DNA of 64,000 nucleotides from Manis javanica. Its lineage: Eukaryota; Chordata; Mammalia; Pholidota; Manidae. The stretch's first letter is position 1, and every line of letters starts with the position of its first letter. The stretch lies in NCBI RefSeq assembly GCF_040802235.1, contig NC_133172.1:63061613-63125612 (forward strand). Direction: 5' to 3'. This document shows, piece after piece, positions 1 to 38,639 of the stretch. A model generated the notes under the pieces. That model saw only the letters and a program-made list of their open reading frames with translations. It was not told where the DNA came from and did no database searches. The position numbers and the translations under genes were made by a program.

Positions 1-1068
1 CTGCTCACGTCTGGAGGCTGCAGCCTCAGTCAGCGCGAACCCAAGGCTGAGCCGGCGTATTTACACTCCTTTGGCTGCCAGCTCCTCTTTTGAACTCATT
101 CTCTTCCCCAGGAAGAAACCCACCTGACAAGCCCTCCGGGACATGGTGGCACGCCCCCTCGGGAAGCTGCCCTGCTGTTTGTTCTCTGTCGCTTCGGAGA
201 AATGTTTGTGTTCTTTTCACGTAGCGAGTCTCCTTTCTTCTTCTGGAAATTTGCTTTTGAAAGCCATGCTTTTCTTGTGCTCAGCTGTTCGTTTTTCCTG
301 TCTGCACACTTGGGAAGGGGTGGCCGCCCTTCGCAATGTCCGAATTAAGCCCTGTTTCCATGTAGATGTCTATATTGAGCCACCACACATTAAGCATGCA
401 GCCCAGGCCAGGGCTTATTTTATGTCATTTGATCCCTGCAACAAGTAGTTAGACCCTATTCGTGTCTGGAGAAATAAGGCAGTTTAGGAGGTGTAGGAGT
501 GGCTTCAGACCCTGAATGGTCTGAAGTGGCCACACTTGGCATGCCTCTTCTGCAGGCAGCGTGCCACCTGCCCCCTGGAGACTGACAAGTGTGGATTCTT
601 CTAGTTATAAGAGAGCTGCTCTGGGGCTCCCGGCAGCTCTGTTGCCCTTCTGTGGAAGCGCCCCCATTCCTGCGGAGGCAAGAGCCCCTGGCTTTCCTTC
701 ACAGATCTTTTCAGCTTCACTCATGTGCTCAGCAAGGTCCCCGACTGTCTGAAGTTCATGTGAGTAGAGACCCTCCATGTGTTGAGTCCAGAGCCCCGGG
801 GCTTCTGAGGGTGGATAGAAGCAGAGCCGGAGGCCACAGGGCCAGGTCTTTCCCTTCGGGCCCAGCTAAGTCCAGAAACAGAGTTTCATGTGTTTCAGTC
901 ACTGGGCTAAGGACTGGCCACCGCGAGGGCCACGCCCTGCTTCTCTGCGTTGACTCAAAGCTTGCGCTCATCGACGAGCTCGGAAAGGGTGCTCTGCGTG
1001 GGGACAATCCCGGAGGAGGCCACCGTGGGAAACAGGGATCAAGAGCTCAGGCCTGCCCACTGCCATGG

Positions 1069-1193
1069 GTCACTGTCCAGGTGTGGTCACAGTCCAGGTG
1101 CAGTCACTGTCCAGCTGCGGCCACTCTCTGGCTGTGGTCACTGTCTAAGTGCAGTCATTGTCCAGGTGCGGCAACTGCTCAGGTGTGGTCACT
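1069..1193 (+). repeat. 17-bp tandem repeat, about 7 copies
   Basis: Seven units of the form GTCACTGTCCAGGTGTG, starting at 1069 and each 17 bp with 1-5 differences, then a partial unit. As 17 is not a multiple of three, the open frames across it are not coding evidence. Confidence 0.9.
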
Positions 1194-1644
1194 TGCCCCA
1201 CTGTGATCTCAACAGCAGGGATATCTGTCAGGCAGCAGAGGAGCCCCTAGGAATGTGTCTCTTGCCTGCTGCCACGGGCCTCCCACAATCGCATGATGAC
1301 AGCAGACCTCTAGCGCACCCACCCAGGGTCCCCTCCCTGCAAGGACAGGCCCAACCACCTCATGGCCCTGTAGCCAGGTGGTGTTACTGGCCCTGCTAGC
1401 GTCTGGCCAGTCAGTCACCCCAGTACACTGACCACCCAGACCAGCTGGGCCTTCCCCCAGAGGCTGCATTTGGGACTCGGGGCCCCTCCTGTGGGTCTAA
1501 CCCTGATTGTCAAGCCAGAGAACTGGCTGCTGGCTTCTATGGGTCACTGCCTGAGTCCACACGGCTGACGTGTCATCGGAGTGTGGCTCTCCACACCTAC
1601 CCTGCACCTCCCTGTGGGGCTCCTGCCTGATCCACGGCCATGGG

Positions 1645-1800
1645 CTGAATTGTGTCCCCCCAAAACAATATGTAGGAGTCCTAACCCCCAAGACCTCAGA
1701 ATGGGACCTTATGTGGAAAGAGGGCCATTGCAGCTGTAACCAGGTAAGGTGAGGTCGCCTGGAGTAGGCTGCCCTGACCCCATGTGACTGGGGTCCTTGT
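1645..1800 (+). mobile_element. MaLR-type LTR fragment
   Basis: GGGCTGAATTGTGTCCCCCC and the following AGGAGTCCTAACCCC resemble the 5' half of MLT1-like mammalian LTRs. Divergent; recognised from memory of the consensus. Confidence 0.55.
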
Positions 1801-4176
1801 AAGAACACGGCATCTGAAGACCACGCCCACGGTGCCGGTGCAGGCAGAGCTCGGCCGTGCTGCTGAGGTCGCCAAGGGCTGCCGGACAGCAGAGGCCAGA
1901 GGGCCGAGGCAGGGTCCTCCCGATACGCGCCACAGGGAGTGTGGGTCCGATCTGGGCTCTGGCCTCCACGCTGAAAGTCTGCTCCTGTTGTTTAGAGCCC
2001 CACGGTGTGCACGGCTGTTCTTGCAGCCCCAAACCGGTCCGGAGGTGTCTTTAAAGCATGTCGTCTCTGTGTATTGGGCCCCTTTCGGATCTGGCTGTCA
2101 GCTGGTGGGTGGGGGCTGGGACAGCCTGCCTAGCCTTTCCACCCCACGTGTGGCGCAGCCCCCCTCTCTGAGTACCCGGCCCCCTGCGCTGCCTGTCCCG
2201 GGGAGAGGCCGACAGCAGCTGTGCAGAGTCGGCCAGAGGTGGCCTCAGGTTTGGGGCTGCCCTGCAGGGGGGCAGATCCCGGGCAGTCTCCGTGGTGGCC
2301 CTGCAGACGCTGAGGTCATCAGGACCCAGGGTCTCCTCCCGCCTGGGACTGGCCGCCTCCGGGCCCTTCACACCTGGAATTTTTCTTGATCATGGAGGGG
2401 AGAGGGGCATGGGGTCGCTCTGAGCAGCCAACCTGGGCAACAGGAAGGAAGCTGCAGAGACTGGATGAGGGGCTCCAGTGTTGTCTGTCTGCCCCGCTGC
2501 TGATCCCACCTGGTGCACACAACGGGAGCAGGAAGGCCTTGGCTGTCCCTGCTCCCCACATGCGTGTGGCTGGAGAACACCGTTGGAAGCCACGGGGCAC
2601 TGGACTGACCCTGCTCACCGCATGACAGCCAGCAGGCAGTCTGGGGGTGTGACCCATGTCACCGTGAAGCGGCTCTGCCTGCTGCAGGGAGTCTGACCTC
2701 AGTCATTGCCATCTCCTGCACCAGCTGTGCGAGGGCTCCCCCAGGTCTGTTTCGCATTTTGCCCTTTTTGGGTTTTAGGAATGATGGGAAACGGGACAGT
2801 GCAACGGCTCAGACCTACCAACAGGGCAGCCCTCCCAGGGCAGCAGCCGATCCGCACTGCGAGCGTAGGGGGGCCTCAGCCTTGGCCAGGCCTCTCCACC
2901 TTCTCCCCTGACCTGTGTCCCCAGCTTTCCAGGCCAGCCAGGGCAGCCCCCTCCGAGCTGTGCACCAAAACCTTGGCTTTACCCTTGACACCTGCTTTCT
3001 CACACACCCCCAGCCATGGGGCTGGAGATCAGATGCGAACATCTCCACGTCCCCGCCCCTCGGCCCAGTGCACCGTCTGGCCATCTGCCTGTCTGCCTCC
3101 AGCTGCCTGCACTCCCCTCAGAGCAGCCCCTGCCTTATGTGGCCCCCAAGGCCCCTCTTGTCAGATCTCTGTCCTCATCCCCAGCCACTTGTCCCTTGTT
3201 CTGCGTATCTGGCCTGGTCTGGTTTCTGGTTTCCTTCACTGCTGTATCCTAACCGCCCTGCACGTGGACCAGTACGAACTGGGAGGAGGGATTCAGTGAC
3301 TAGCTGGACCTTAAATCGGAGTAAGGTTGTGTTTCATTGCGAAACAGTGGAGGCAACCAGACTGCACGTGGAGTGACGTGCACGGAGAGCCTGGATGGTG
3401 TGCCTAGCGTTTGCCGCTACACCTTTGATGTTGCATTTATGTGTTCAGGGCCCCAGAACACCTGTAGTGTGGCCCCCTCTGAAGTTCCAGGATTCTGTTA
3501 GAAGGATCAGAAGATTTCACTTCGCTTAAAAATAATTCTCCTATTTCAATGCTATTAAAAAAAACCCTCCAAAGCTGACACAGGAAATCTGACAGACACT
3601 GATCTTGACCCTGAAGAAATACATGGCTTTAATCTTCAATGCGGCTCCTGGTGAACATACCAAGTAGGGCGGAAACAGAGAACCTTTGTTTCCTGTTGAC
3701 ATATATCCTAATACTTCCACTGACGCGGGAGTCAGGCAGTTCTGCTGCTTAGCCCCCAAAGTGTAAGCCGAACCTGAGCATCAGTGAATGTGTGGGTGAG
3801 TTGACGCTCACGCTGAACTTGTCCCGTCCTTGCCCTGGACTGCAAGGAGGGCTCATCCCACACGTGGGTGAAGCCGGGCTGGCACTGACATGCAAGCCTT
3901 GGGAGCAGAGTCCAGTAAGACCTGTGCTCCTTGCAGCCATGCTTTCAGAGCTGCTGGCTCAGGCTTCCTTTCAGCTTTGGGCACAGTGGTCACAAGGTAA
4001 ATGCCAAACACAGTAGGTCAGGGACAGGTTCAGAGGTGCAAAGGCAGATTTGGGGAGCTGAGAGTTTAATTCTGTACTTCAGGAATGTCCAGGAGGGTAG
4101 CGTTCACCTTAGACAGAGCCTCCTACTGTGAGGGCTCCGAACTTGGGCTGTTCCATGCAGGTTCTTACCTGTTTCA

Positions 4177-4272
4177 TGCCTGCTCTGTGCTGTTCCTCGC
4201 AGCTCCATGCAGCTCTCTGCCCGCTCCGTGCCCGCTCTGTGCCTGCCCCATGCTGCCCTGTGCTGCTCTGTG
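4177..4272 (-). repeat. Degenerate inverted relative of the 11-bp minisatellite
   Basis: Imperfect units such as TGCCCGCTCCG, TGCCCGCTCTG and TGCCTGCCCCA, with 10-12 bp spacing, are close to the reverse complement (ATGCCCGCTCC) of the unit at 4577-4728, about 300 bp away in opposite orientation. Confidence 0.65.
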
Positions 4273-4576
4273 TGGCTTCCCTCACTCGCTCTCTCCCAGC
4301 AGTAGGTTGGGCAGCAGCACAGGGGAGAGTACTGCTGCTCACGGGCACCGAGGAAAGAAACCCAGCAGAGGAGCCACTTGGGCAGAACCGTGAATGAAGG
4401 GAAGAAGGTCAGGAGCAGAGCCTGGAGGGAAGGGCATGCCCAGGAGAGGGAACAGCGCAGCCTCAGGTGCTGGGGCTGGAGCGCATGCCACTGAGCGGGG
4501 GCTGGCAAGCAGCACCTGCCTTACGAATGGCAGCTCCTCACTTAGTTCCCACGGAATGAACGTCTATTCGGTGCAT

Positions 4577-4728
4577 GGAGCGGGCATGGAGCGGGCATGG
4601 AGCGGGCAGGGAGTGGGCATGGAGCGGGCATGGAGCGGGCAGGGAGTGGGCATGGAGTGGGCAGGGAGTGGGCATGGAGCGGGCATGGAGCGGGCAGGGA
4701 GCGGGCATGGAGCGGGCAGGGAGCGGGC
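4577..4728 (+). repeat. 11-bp minisatellite, 13.8 copies
   Basis: Thirteen full units plus nine bases of GGAGYGGGCAK. Units differ at only two positions (C/T and T/G). Writing CT=A, CG=B, TT=C, TG=D, the order is A A B C A B C D C A B A B. Repeated ABC blocks point to recent copying of three-unit segments. It is open in all frames because the unit lacks stops. Confidence 0.95.
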
Positions 4729-6239
4729 CCCCCTCACGGGGCCTCCATCCCAGAGGGGCCAACAGGCGGTGCACATGCGTGAGCACTGCGGACAGCACCG
4801 TGGGGCAGAGGATGGCAGAGACGCCTTGGGCCAGGGCAGAGGAGCATGAGGAGTGGGCAGCCATGGGGACACCACCCGAGCCACGAGGGCCCGGGGAGCA
4901 GGAGGCCTTGGTGTTGAACAGGGGAGCTGCACAGTCAAGCTCGCATGCCCCCAGACCTCCTGCTGTTAGGAGGAGGATGGGTCAGGTGGGCATGGGGAGA
5001 ACCTGGGAAGAGGCAGCAGGTCAGGAGGCCAGTGATGGGACCCGGCGGGAGGAGGGCGCTGGGGGCAGAGGAAAAGGGGAGCAGTGGGTGGGTCCCGAAT
5101 GAGGGGTGGCAGAGGGCTGCCACCAGCAGGACCCTCCGATGCCTTGGGCACGGGGACTAAGGGGCAGGGAGCTCCGGGACCCTGGGGCTGGCCTTAGCGC
5201 TGGGCAGATGGGAAGGAGTCGACTGGAGCCTTTCAGCAGGAGGGACCAGCCCTCTGGAAGCAGGTGCCCCATTCTCGCTGGGGTAAAGCTGGCGCCAGGT
5301 GCAGTGTGGGCCTGGGGCGGCCTCCGGGGGGAGCGTGCTTTGGCCGGGAGGGGAGGGCTGAGATCTCGGGCAGGCTGGCAGACCCTGCGTGGGGAGGCCC
5401 ATGGGAGGCCCGGGAGGGAGGCCCAGCCCTCTGCCTCCTGGCTGGCACAGATGGACTGGCACAGAGGGCAGGGGCCAGGGCAGGGGCAACCACGCACAAA
5501 CCATGCGTTTTGCCCCATCAGGCCATGTGGAGGGGATCCGGTGCGGCCTCCACCTCTTCCTGGTTCTAGGTCAGCCACCCCAAAGGCCTGAGGAGGGAGG
5601 CGGGAGGGGGCACTTCACCAGGAACTGGCATTTGTATTTTTACAAAATGAGAAAATAACATAAAAGCGAAGGGAGGAAGCTTTGAACTTTTAAAGTTGGG
5701 CCAGAAATTCCACAGTACAATTGTAAGCCACAACTGCGTCGCACCGGGGAGCCATCCTCAGACCCGTGGACGTAGACCTCTGCGTCTGGCCCCCCCTCGG
5801 GACAGGCGCAGGACAGTGTTTGTTTTTGTGCCATTGCTCTGAGTGCTGAGGTCCATGTCTTTCCTCTGGTGCGGTGCACGGGAGAGTCTGTCTCAGGTCA
5901 GTGCTGGTGTTGGACAATAGTGGACACAGACGGTGTGTCCTGGGACACACAGCCGGGGGTGCGCTCAGGACACTCATGTCCATGGGAAAATAAAGAGACC
6001 GGCGCTCCCCCTGGTCTCAGAGTTCTTGTTGGGACCGATGTCACAGTGTGCAGGTGGGATGCAGCTCAGGGCGCTGGTGACCCGTCTGCAGGGCCTCAGA
6101 AACCTCAGCTCCCAAGTGGGCAGTGAAGGGCTTTCTTTCAACCAAGGTGGGATATATACCCAGAGTGTGTAAGGGTGTGAGTGACCGGTGGGCACCTCTT
6201 GGTTTCACACGGGTGTAAACCCAGGTAACTAACACCAGG

Positions 6240-6375
6240 TCTAGGTTGAGAGCTGAGTCGCCATGGTGGCTACTGGCCGATCGTGTGTGGCAGTTAAATT
6301 TAAATAATAGGAATTACATACTATCAAATTCAGTCCGTGAGCCACACTGACCACATTTCAAGTGCTTAATGCCAT
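6240..6375 (-). mobile_element. hAT-Charlie-like MITE fragment
   Basis: GGTGGCTACTGGCC, an AT-rich TTAAATTTAAATAATAG core, and CCACATTTCAAGTGCTTAAT match a common short non-autonomous DNA transposon of mammals. Family name not assigned; strand uncertain. Confidence 0.45.
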
Positions 6376-6639
6376 GTGTACACAAGGGATGCTCTAGAGG
6401 ACAGCCTGGCTCCGGAGCATGCCAGCCCCACAGAGAGGTGCCGAAGGGCTTTTCCGACGTCCCTCCCCCTCCCCGAGGCTCCCTGGTGCCCTTCCCAGTC
6501 TGTCCCCTGCCTGCCCTCAGAGGACACCCAGGGGCTGCTGCCTGCTGCTTGGCGGAAGATGCCACAGTCTGGTTCGCATATATGGAGTGGTTGGCTGAAT
6601 TAGGGCCTAGTGACCCCTTCCTGACCCCCAGGACCTGGG

Positions 6640-7010
6640 ATGTGTGAGCTGGCTGGGCCAAAGGACTGTGCAGATGGGGTTCAGGTAAGGATCCTGGGTC
6701 ATCGGGGGGGACCCACTGCCATTGGAGGCCCTGTGAGAGGGAGGGAGGCCCAGTCCCAGGAGGAGAGGCTCCGGAGGCAGAGGGCAGGCCGTGCGGGGCC
6801 ACGAGCCAAGAACCGCAGCGTCTCTGAGGCTGGAACGGCACGGAAGTGGATCCTCCCTGGGTCCCCCAGAAGGAACCGGCCCTGCCTGCACCTCGACTTA
6901 GCCTAGGGGCACTGCTTTGGACTTGTGCCCTCCAGGCTGTGAGGGGATAAAGGTGTGTCGTTTTGACCTACTACTTTGTGGTCAATGGTAACAACAGCCA
7001 CAGGACAGTG
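6640..7010 (+). mobile_element. MaLR-type LTR relic
   Basis: The 3' part (GGACTTGTGCCCTCCAGGCT then GTGAGGGGATAAAGGTG) resembles the MLT1 tail 'ACTTCCAGCCTCCAGAACTG TGAGAAATAAA'. Very divergent. Confidence 0.4.
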
Positions 7011-7699
7011 TCCACGCGGGCTGAAGCCCACCTTACTTGAGCTCAGGAATGGCTGCACAGCCCCGGAGTCCAGAAACACTTTGGGGGCCAATGATCTTCC
7101 CTCCTGGACACCCTCCTCCCACAGTGGCAGAGCAGCCAGCCCACTCAGCGCTCTGCCCCAGCGGCAAGCCCGGCCTCCCACCCTTCACCAGGGCACTCTG
7201 ACTGGCGAGACCATGGTGGGGCCTGGCGCCATGCTGGGGCAAAGCTCTGCCCTGCGATGGGCGCCGTGAGCAGCGACACTTTTTCAGGAGAGAATGTGCA
7301 GAAGGAAGCGTAGGACTGTTTTCTCTGCAGCAGGCACGGGACACGGACTGGCGCGGAACCAGACTAAACTGTTGATATCACGGGAAGGACGGTGATGGGG
7401 GAGAAGAGTGTCTGCCAGAATAAACCACAGCCCCAACATACGCTCTCTTTGATGTCAGACGTCCTTTGGGGGTTGTAATAAGTCTGTTTGTTCTCTGTCT
7501 CCCCCAAATGGAATGGAGTTTATCACTGCACCTTGGTAGAAAGACGAGATCAGCTTTGTTTTCCTATGTTGTTTTCACTGTTTATCTGACAGCAAGGTAC
7601 CGCTGGAAGGTACCGCGATTAGACTGCCTCCTGTCAGAGCGGCATCTCCACCAGAGGCGAGGCGGGCGGGTAATGCCACAAAAATAACAATACCGCTAT

Positions 7700-8075
7700 C
7701 AATTAGGGTGTTGTTCAGCCTTAAAGGGAAGGACATTCTGCTACAGGCCACAGCATGGAACGACCTTGAGGACATGATGCTCGGTGAAATAAGCCAGTTG
7801 CAAAAAGACAGATTCTGCGAGTGGACACTTATATTCGATTCTAGAATTGCCAAAACTATACAGACAGAATGGTGGGTGCTAGGGGATGGTGGAGGAAGGA
7901 AGGGGGAGTCAGTGTTTTACGGGGACAGAATTTTAGTGTAATAACATGAAAAGACCTATGGGGGTTGTGGGGGGATGGATGCGCAAGGTGAGTGTATTTA
8001 ATACCACTGAACTACACTGAAAGATGGTTAAGACTGTAATTTTATGTGTGTTTCACCCCAATTTTAAGAAGTCCA
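7700..8075 (+). mobile_element. Old L1 3' end
   Basis: Blocks such as GTTCAGCCTTAAAGGGAAGG, GGTGAAATAAGCCAGTTGCA and CCACTGAACTACACTGAAAG follow the order of the L1M-type ORF2 end and 3' UTR. It is split by substitutions and not coding. Confidence 0.6.
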
Positions 8076-8079
8076 CAGT

Positions 8080-8700
8080 GAGAAGCCATTACACCCTCCA
8101 GGATGACCACAGTAAAGGGCAGCACGTCCTGAGCACCACTTTGGAAAACTCCTTGGCCTTGAAGCCAGAGGGGGGGCCCCAAGCCAAGGAGCGTGGGGGC
8201 CACGGGAAGCTGGAAAAGGCTGGGAATGGATTCCCTGCTGGAAGCCTCCACAAGGAATCAGTCCTTGAATCTGGACTTCCTGCCTGCAGAGCTGTGAGAC
8301 ATAAATTTCCGTTGGTTAAAGCTCCAAGTTTGTGGTCGCTGTGGGCAATTTGTGGCCCTTCTGCCAAATTCATATGTTGAAGCCCGGAGCCCCGGTGTCA
8401 GTGTTTGGAGATGGGGCTTTTAGGACGTAATTAAGGTTAAATAACGTCATAAAGGCAGGGTCAAGCCTGATAGGAGGAGAGCGCTCTCTGCGTGCAGGCT
8501 GAGTGAGGACGCCCGGCGAGAAGAGGCTTAGGGTCCTCGCCAACCCCCCTGCCCCCATCCTGACTTCCAGCCTCAGTACGGGGGAAGTACGTTCCTGGTG
8601 TTCAACTGCCCCAGTCTGTGGTCATTTGTCACTGCAGCCCCGGGGGCACCAAACCCCCCGGGGACCTGGGGCCGGGAAACGAGGATGCTAGTCTCAGGCT
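8080..8700 (+). mobile_element. Two MaLR LTR fragments in tandem
   Basis: An MLT1-like 3' end (TGTGAGACATAAATTTCCGT, near 8295) is followed at about 8368 by an MLT1-like 5' half (AAATTCATATGTTGAAGCCC, then GGAGATGGGGCTTTTAGGAC). This suggests the two ends of one old element or two insertions. Confidence 0.5.
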
Positions 8701-8966
8701 CTGCATTGCAGGAACTGAGGGGGCGTGAGTGTGGAGTGCCGGAGGCCGCCCGCTGAGAGGGGACAGCACGGAGCCGAGGGAGGGAAGATGGCCTCAGTCC
8801 TCGGGTGCTTGCATGGCTCCTCATGGCCTCTGCGCCCTCTGTGTCCCCCATGAGACGCCCGTGCCCCAGGTTTCCTTTCCCTGTCAGACTCAAGCTTCTT
8901 TGAAATGACTTCTCTTCCTTGCAAAGGAAAAGGACATTGCCTGAAACAGTGACCTCTTCCTCTCTT

Positions 8967-8972
8967 TTTAAT
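8967..8972 (-). terminator. CA5A: Candidate CA5A poly(A) signal
   Basis: ATTAAA on the minus strand, about 95 bp beyond the CA5A stop codon. The human CA5A 3' UTR is also short. It is the nearest canonical-type hexamer; cleavage would fall near 8945-8955. No transcript evidence is available here. Confidence 0.5.
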
Positions 8973-9066
8973 TTCAGAGGTTGCATCTGATCAGAGCGTG
9001 AAACTCGGGAAACAGTGCGTCCTCTCTTTAAAGTCAGTTCTGCCCACTGACTTGGACACCATGAAC

Positions 9067-35377
<26,311 letters not shown>

Positions 35378-36479
35378 CTTGGGGCTGTTCTCTGTGGGCC
35401 CCAATAAAAAAAGGGTGATTTTCCCCTATTGTCCGTTCTGTCTTCGGTCGGGACAGCCGTGGTGTGGGGTGGACGCACTCACCTGACCTCCGGAGCCTGG
35501 TTGTTAAATTTCAACCCATGGCTGCCCCAGCTTCCTGTATGACGCTCAGTTTGGCTTACAGGTTCGCTCCCTGGGACAAGGGGCCTTTACGGTGGCCAGG
35601 ACCCTTGGGTCACTGTGCTTTGATCTGGTAAACAGACGAGTGAGTGAGCCAGGGAGTTAGGACAACTTCGTGAGAGCCGGCTGGCCAGAGGGACAGAATC
35701 GGCTAGAGCGAAGTCCCCGCTCTTGGGGAGTTGACCCCTAGTTCAGAGCTGTGTGGCTGTGGGCCTGGGCCAAGCACGAAGCCCTGCTGCATGCGGACAG
35801 GGACCGGCTGGTTTGGAAGCACAGGGGTGGGAATCAGCTTAGGGGCTGGGCGTGGTTGGAGCAGGGGGGGCAGGTGGTCCTTGCCTGCCTCGGCTCCTGC
35901 AAAGGAAGCCAGTCCCCATTTGCCACAAAATAGGCGCGATCTGATGCAAATTCGTTCTGCCTGGAGTGAGACGGCTGGGCAGGACACTCCAGGTCATGGT
36001 TCTTGTCTCAGTGTAGATATTAATGGTGCAACTTTTATGCACAAAAGTGTCCGCATTTGGAGCAGTAAGTTACATGGTCACTGTGACCACACAACTTGTG
36101 ATACTTGCAGGTGCCTGATAACAAAAATACCCTACTTTCCCTGGACACTTTTTACCTGTGAAATGGGGAGCACAGGGTTCATGTGGAATAATTCGTAACT
36201 TTTCTTGGGGGGTTTAAATTCTTAAGCCTCGAGGGGGCAGGGATGTCATGACTTACCATGAATCCCAGAACCTTAGATCTGGCAAACCCCACAGACCTGC
36301 ACATCGGGTCTGCCTGGGGGCCCCCGAGAACCGCAGAGCCCAGCTGGCTGTGTGCACGGATTCGCTCTCGGAATGGCCGTCTGAATCTCAGATGGGCTGT
36401 GAGCCTGGTCGCTTGTGAGCACCAAACGCCAACTCTGGAATATATATGCTTTTCTTCCCACCGAGTCATTTCAGAAAGC

Positions 36480-36640
36480 CGCATGCCTTTGGGCGGCTTG
36501 CTACCTTCACTAGCTCATTGTGCCTCAGTCTCCTCCTCTGTAAAGTGGGGAAAGAATAGCGCTCAGTCTGTTGCTCTAAGGATTTAATGAATTGATATAA
36601 GCAAAGCTCCCAGAATGGTGCCACTTTCACCACAATGTGC
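36480..36640 (+). mobile_element. MIR SINE
   Basis: TGCCTCAGTCTCCTCCTCTG, TAAAGTGGGGAAAGAATAGC and AAGCAAAGCTCCCAGAATGG follow MIR in order. Confidence 0.55.
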
Positions 36641-38639
36641 CAGGCACCACATTATGAACCCTGGCCGAGTTCTGGATGGGTGCAGGCTTCCCGGCATTGG
36701 GGCACCCACTCCGCTCATCCTGCACCCCTCGGCTGACTCCTGTGCCATTGTAGTAAAGACTAACATCCTGCCATTAAAAAAAAAAACAAACCAATATGGG
36801 CAGGAGTGTTATGGAAAAAATTTCAAGCAGTTCAAAGGTGAAAAGTAAAAATCTCCAACTTCTCCAGAGTGAACTGCTGATAGTTTCTTATGGCTTTTTC
36901 TGGAAACTTCTATGACATATTAGCCTATAAATGCATGGAGAGCATCACACACCCACACATATTTGTACGCACAGCCAATAATACTGTACTGAGCATCTTT
37001 GAAAAGAATTCCTAGGTTTGCATTTATTGAGCAAAGGATATACGCACCGAAGCATTGATTCTGCACCAAATGACTCTCCCGAGAGACGGTATCAAGTTCT
37101 ACCCTCACTCACCTTATATTCTGAGCCAAAGAGCCGCATGTTTATCCAGCCCAACACCTTCTAATTTCTTAGTACCTCCTTTGCACATAAAACACCAGCC
37201 GGGGTGTGTCCTTTGATCTGTAATTATCTGCTGGAATTGAAAATTTCTCATGTGAAAAGGTGAGGGGTAATTTTGTGTCACTTTGGCTGAACTACGGTGC
37301 CCAGATATTTGGTTGAACACTATTCTGGATGTTTTGCTGTAGATGTTTTTTGGAAGCAGTTTCCACTTACATTGGTGGACTTTTGATAAAGCCGATGACC
37401 CGCCTAACATGGGTGGGCCTCATCCAATCAGCTGAAGGCGTGACTAGCACAGGACTGACCTCCCCGGAGCAGCAAGGGGCTCTGCCGGCGGTCTGCCCTT
37501 GGACTCTGCCGCTGCCCCCCGAGTCTCCACCCCAGCAGAGCTTGGATTTGCTGAGCCTTCCCGGTCACATGACCCAATTCCACAGTCCTTCGAAATGCAG
37601 AAAGAAAAGGTAGGAATTTCTATCGTTATTTCTTCTCTTTGCTGTTATAGCTTCTATTTTCCCTATGTTTCGCAGTGCCTAATACACAGATATAATTTAC
37701 ACATAAATACACCTAATTTACACGTAAATTGCTGGGGGGCACACTCAAAAGCTTTTTACAGAAATGAGTGTGTGACCAAAGAAACCTGGAGGCCACTGTT
37801 TTGTGAGTTCTGTCAGAGTCTCAGCATCTCTGTTTGAATAGGGCTTTATTCTGTTACATTAGGAATCCGAATTTATTCCTAAGTGCAACCAAATGTTCTC
37901 CAAAGTGCTTTAAGATCCCAAAATGATGCATACAGGGTCCAAAAGGTCTATTCTAGTGGAAAAATAAAAACAGGAAAAATTCCCATTGGACAAAAATCTT
38001 GAAAACACTTTTAAAAATGTGGAAGTTTCTACATGAGTTTCGTTCACAGTCATTTCTTTTGCTTCTCTTTGTATCACCTGGCTTTTTTAATAGCACATTT
38101 TTGGCATGAACTTTTATTGAGTTTATGGATTTCTAAACCTGTTTCCCTGTCCTAACGAGCCGGAAGGGCTGCTTTGTACTGGAGAGTTTTTGTTTATACA
38201 GACGTTAAAACGGAGCAGTGCTGTTTGCTTATTACCCGCCTGGCTTAGTTGCGCCATGTCCCAAGTCAGATGACAACCGACGGGTCAAGGCTGCCCGCGC
38301 TCCCAAGAGAGACACGTTCCCTTCCTGCGCGTCCTGCTACAGGGACAGTTGCGCTTTTCTGGGCACCTGAGGGCTCCATGAGCAATTCCCTTTTCTCCAC
38401 CTAGTGAGGTCTTCAGGAACAGGATCCTTTTGAAGGGTCCCAGGGAGCGCCTGCAGTGGGCGCCGTGTGATCTTGAAGAAGCCGCCTGTGTGGTCTTTGC
38501 CAAGGCCTCGTGCGAGCGCATCGTGACGCACGCGACCACACGCATCTTTCCCGGGTACACTGGTCTTCACCCACAGCTCCTGCAGGCACTGCAGTCTTAC
38601 AGGTGAAACGGGTGTTTGTCACGGTAATGAGAGACTTTG

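Larger units (their letters stand above)
1..8940. other. Non-coding DNA 3' of CA5A
   Basis: No exon with coding character and splice sites was found. The region is GC-rich to about 5.6 kb, with minisatellites at 1069-1193, 4177-4272 and 4577-4728, then MaLR, hAT and L1 relics. In human the next gene beyond the CA5A 3' end is SLC7A5; nothing of it is visible here. Confidence 0.6.

Noticed and set aside
589-1206. 205-codon plus-strand frame near the left edge
   Set aside because: It runs into the 17-bp tandem repeat, has no recognisable domain and competes with frames on the other strand.
4394-5102. Repetitive Met-Glu-Arg-Ala frames across the 11-bp minisatellite
   Set aside because: The unit is open in all frames; the protein-like repetition is an artefact of the DNA repeat.
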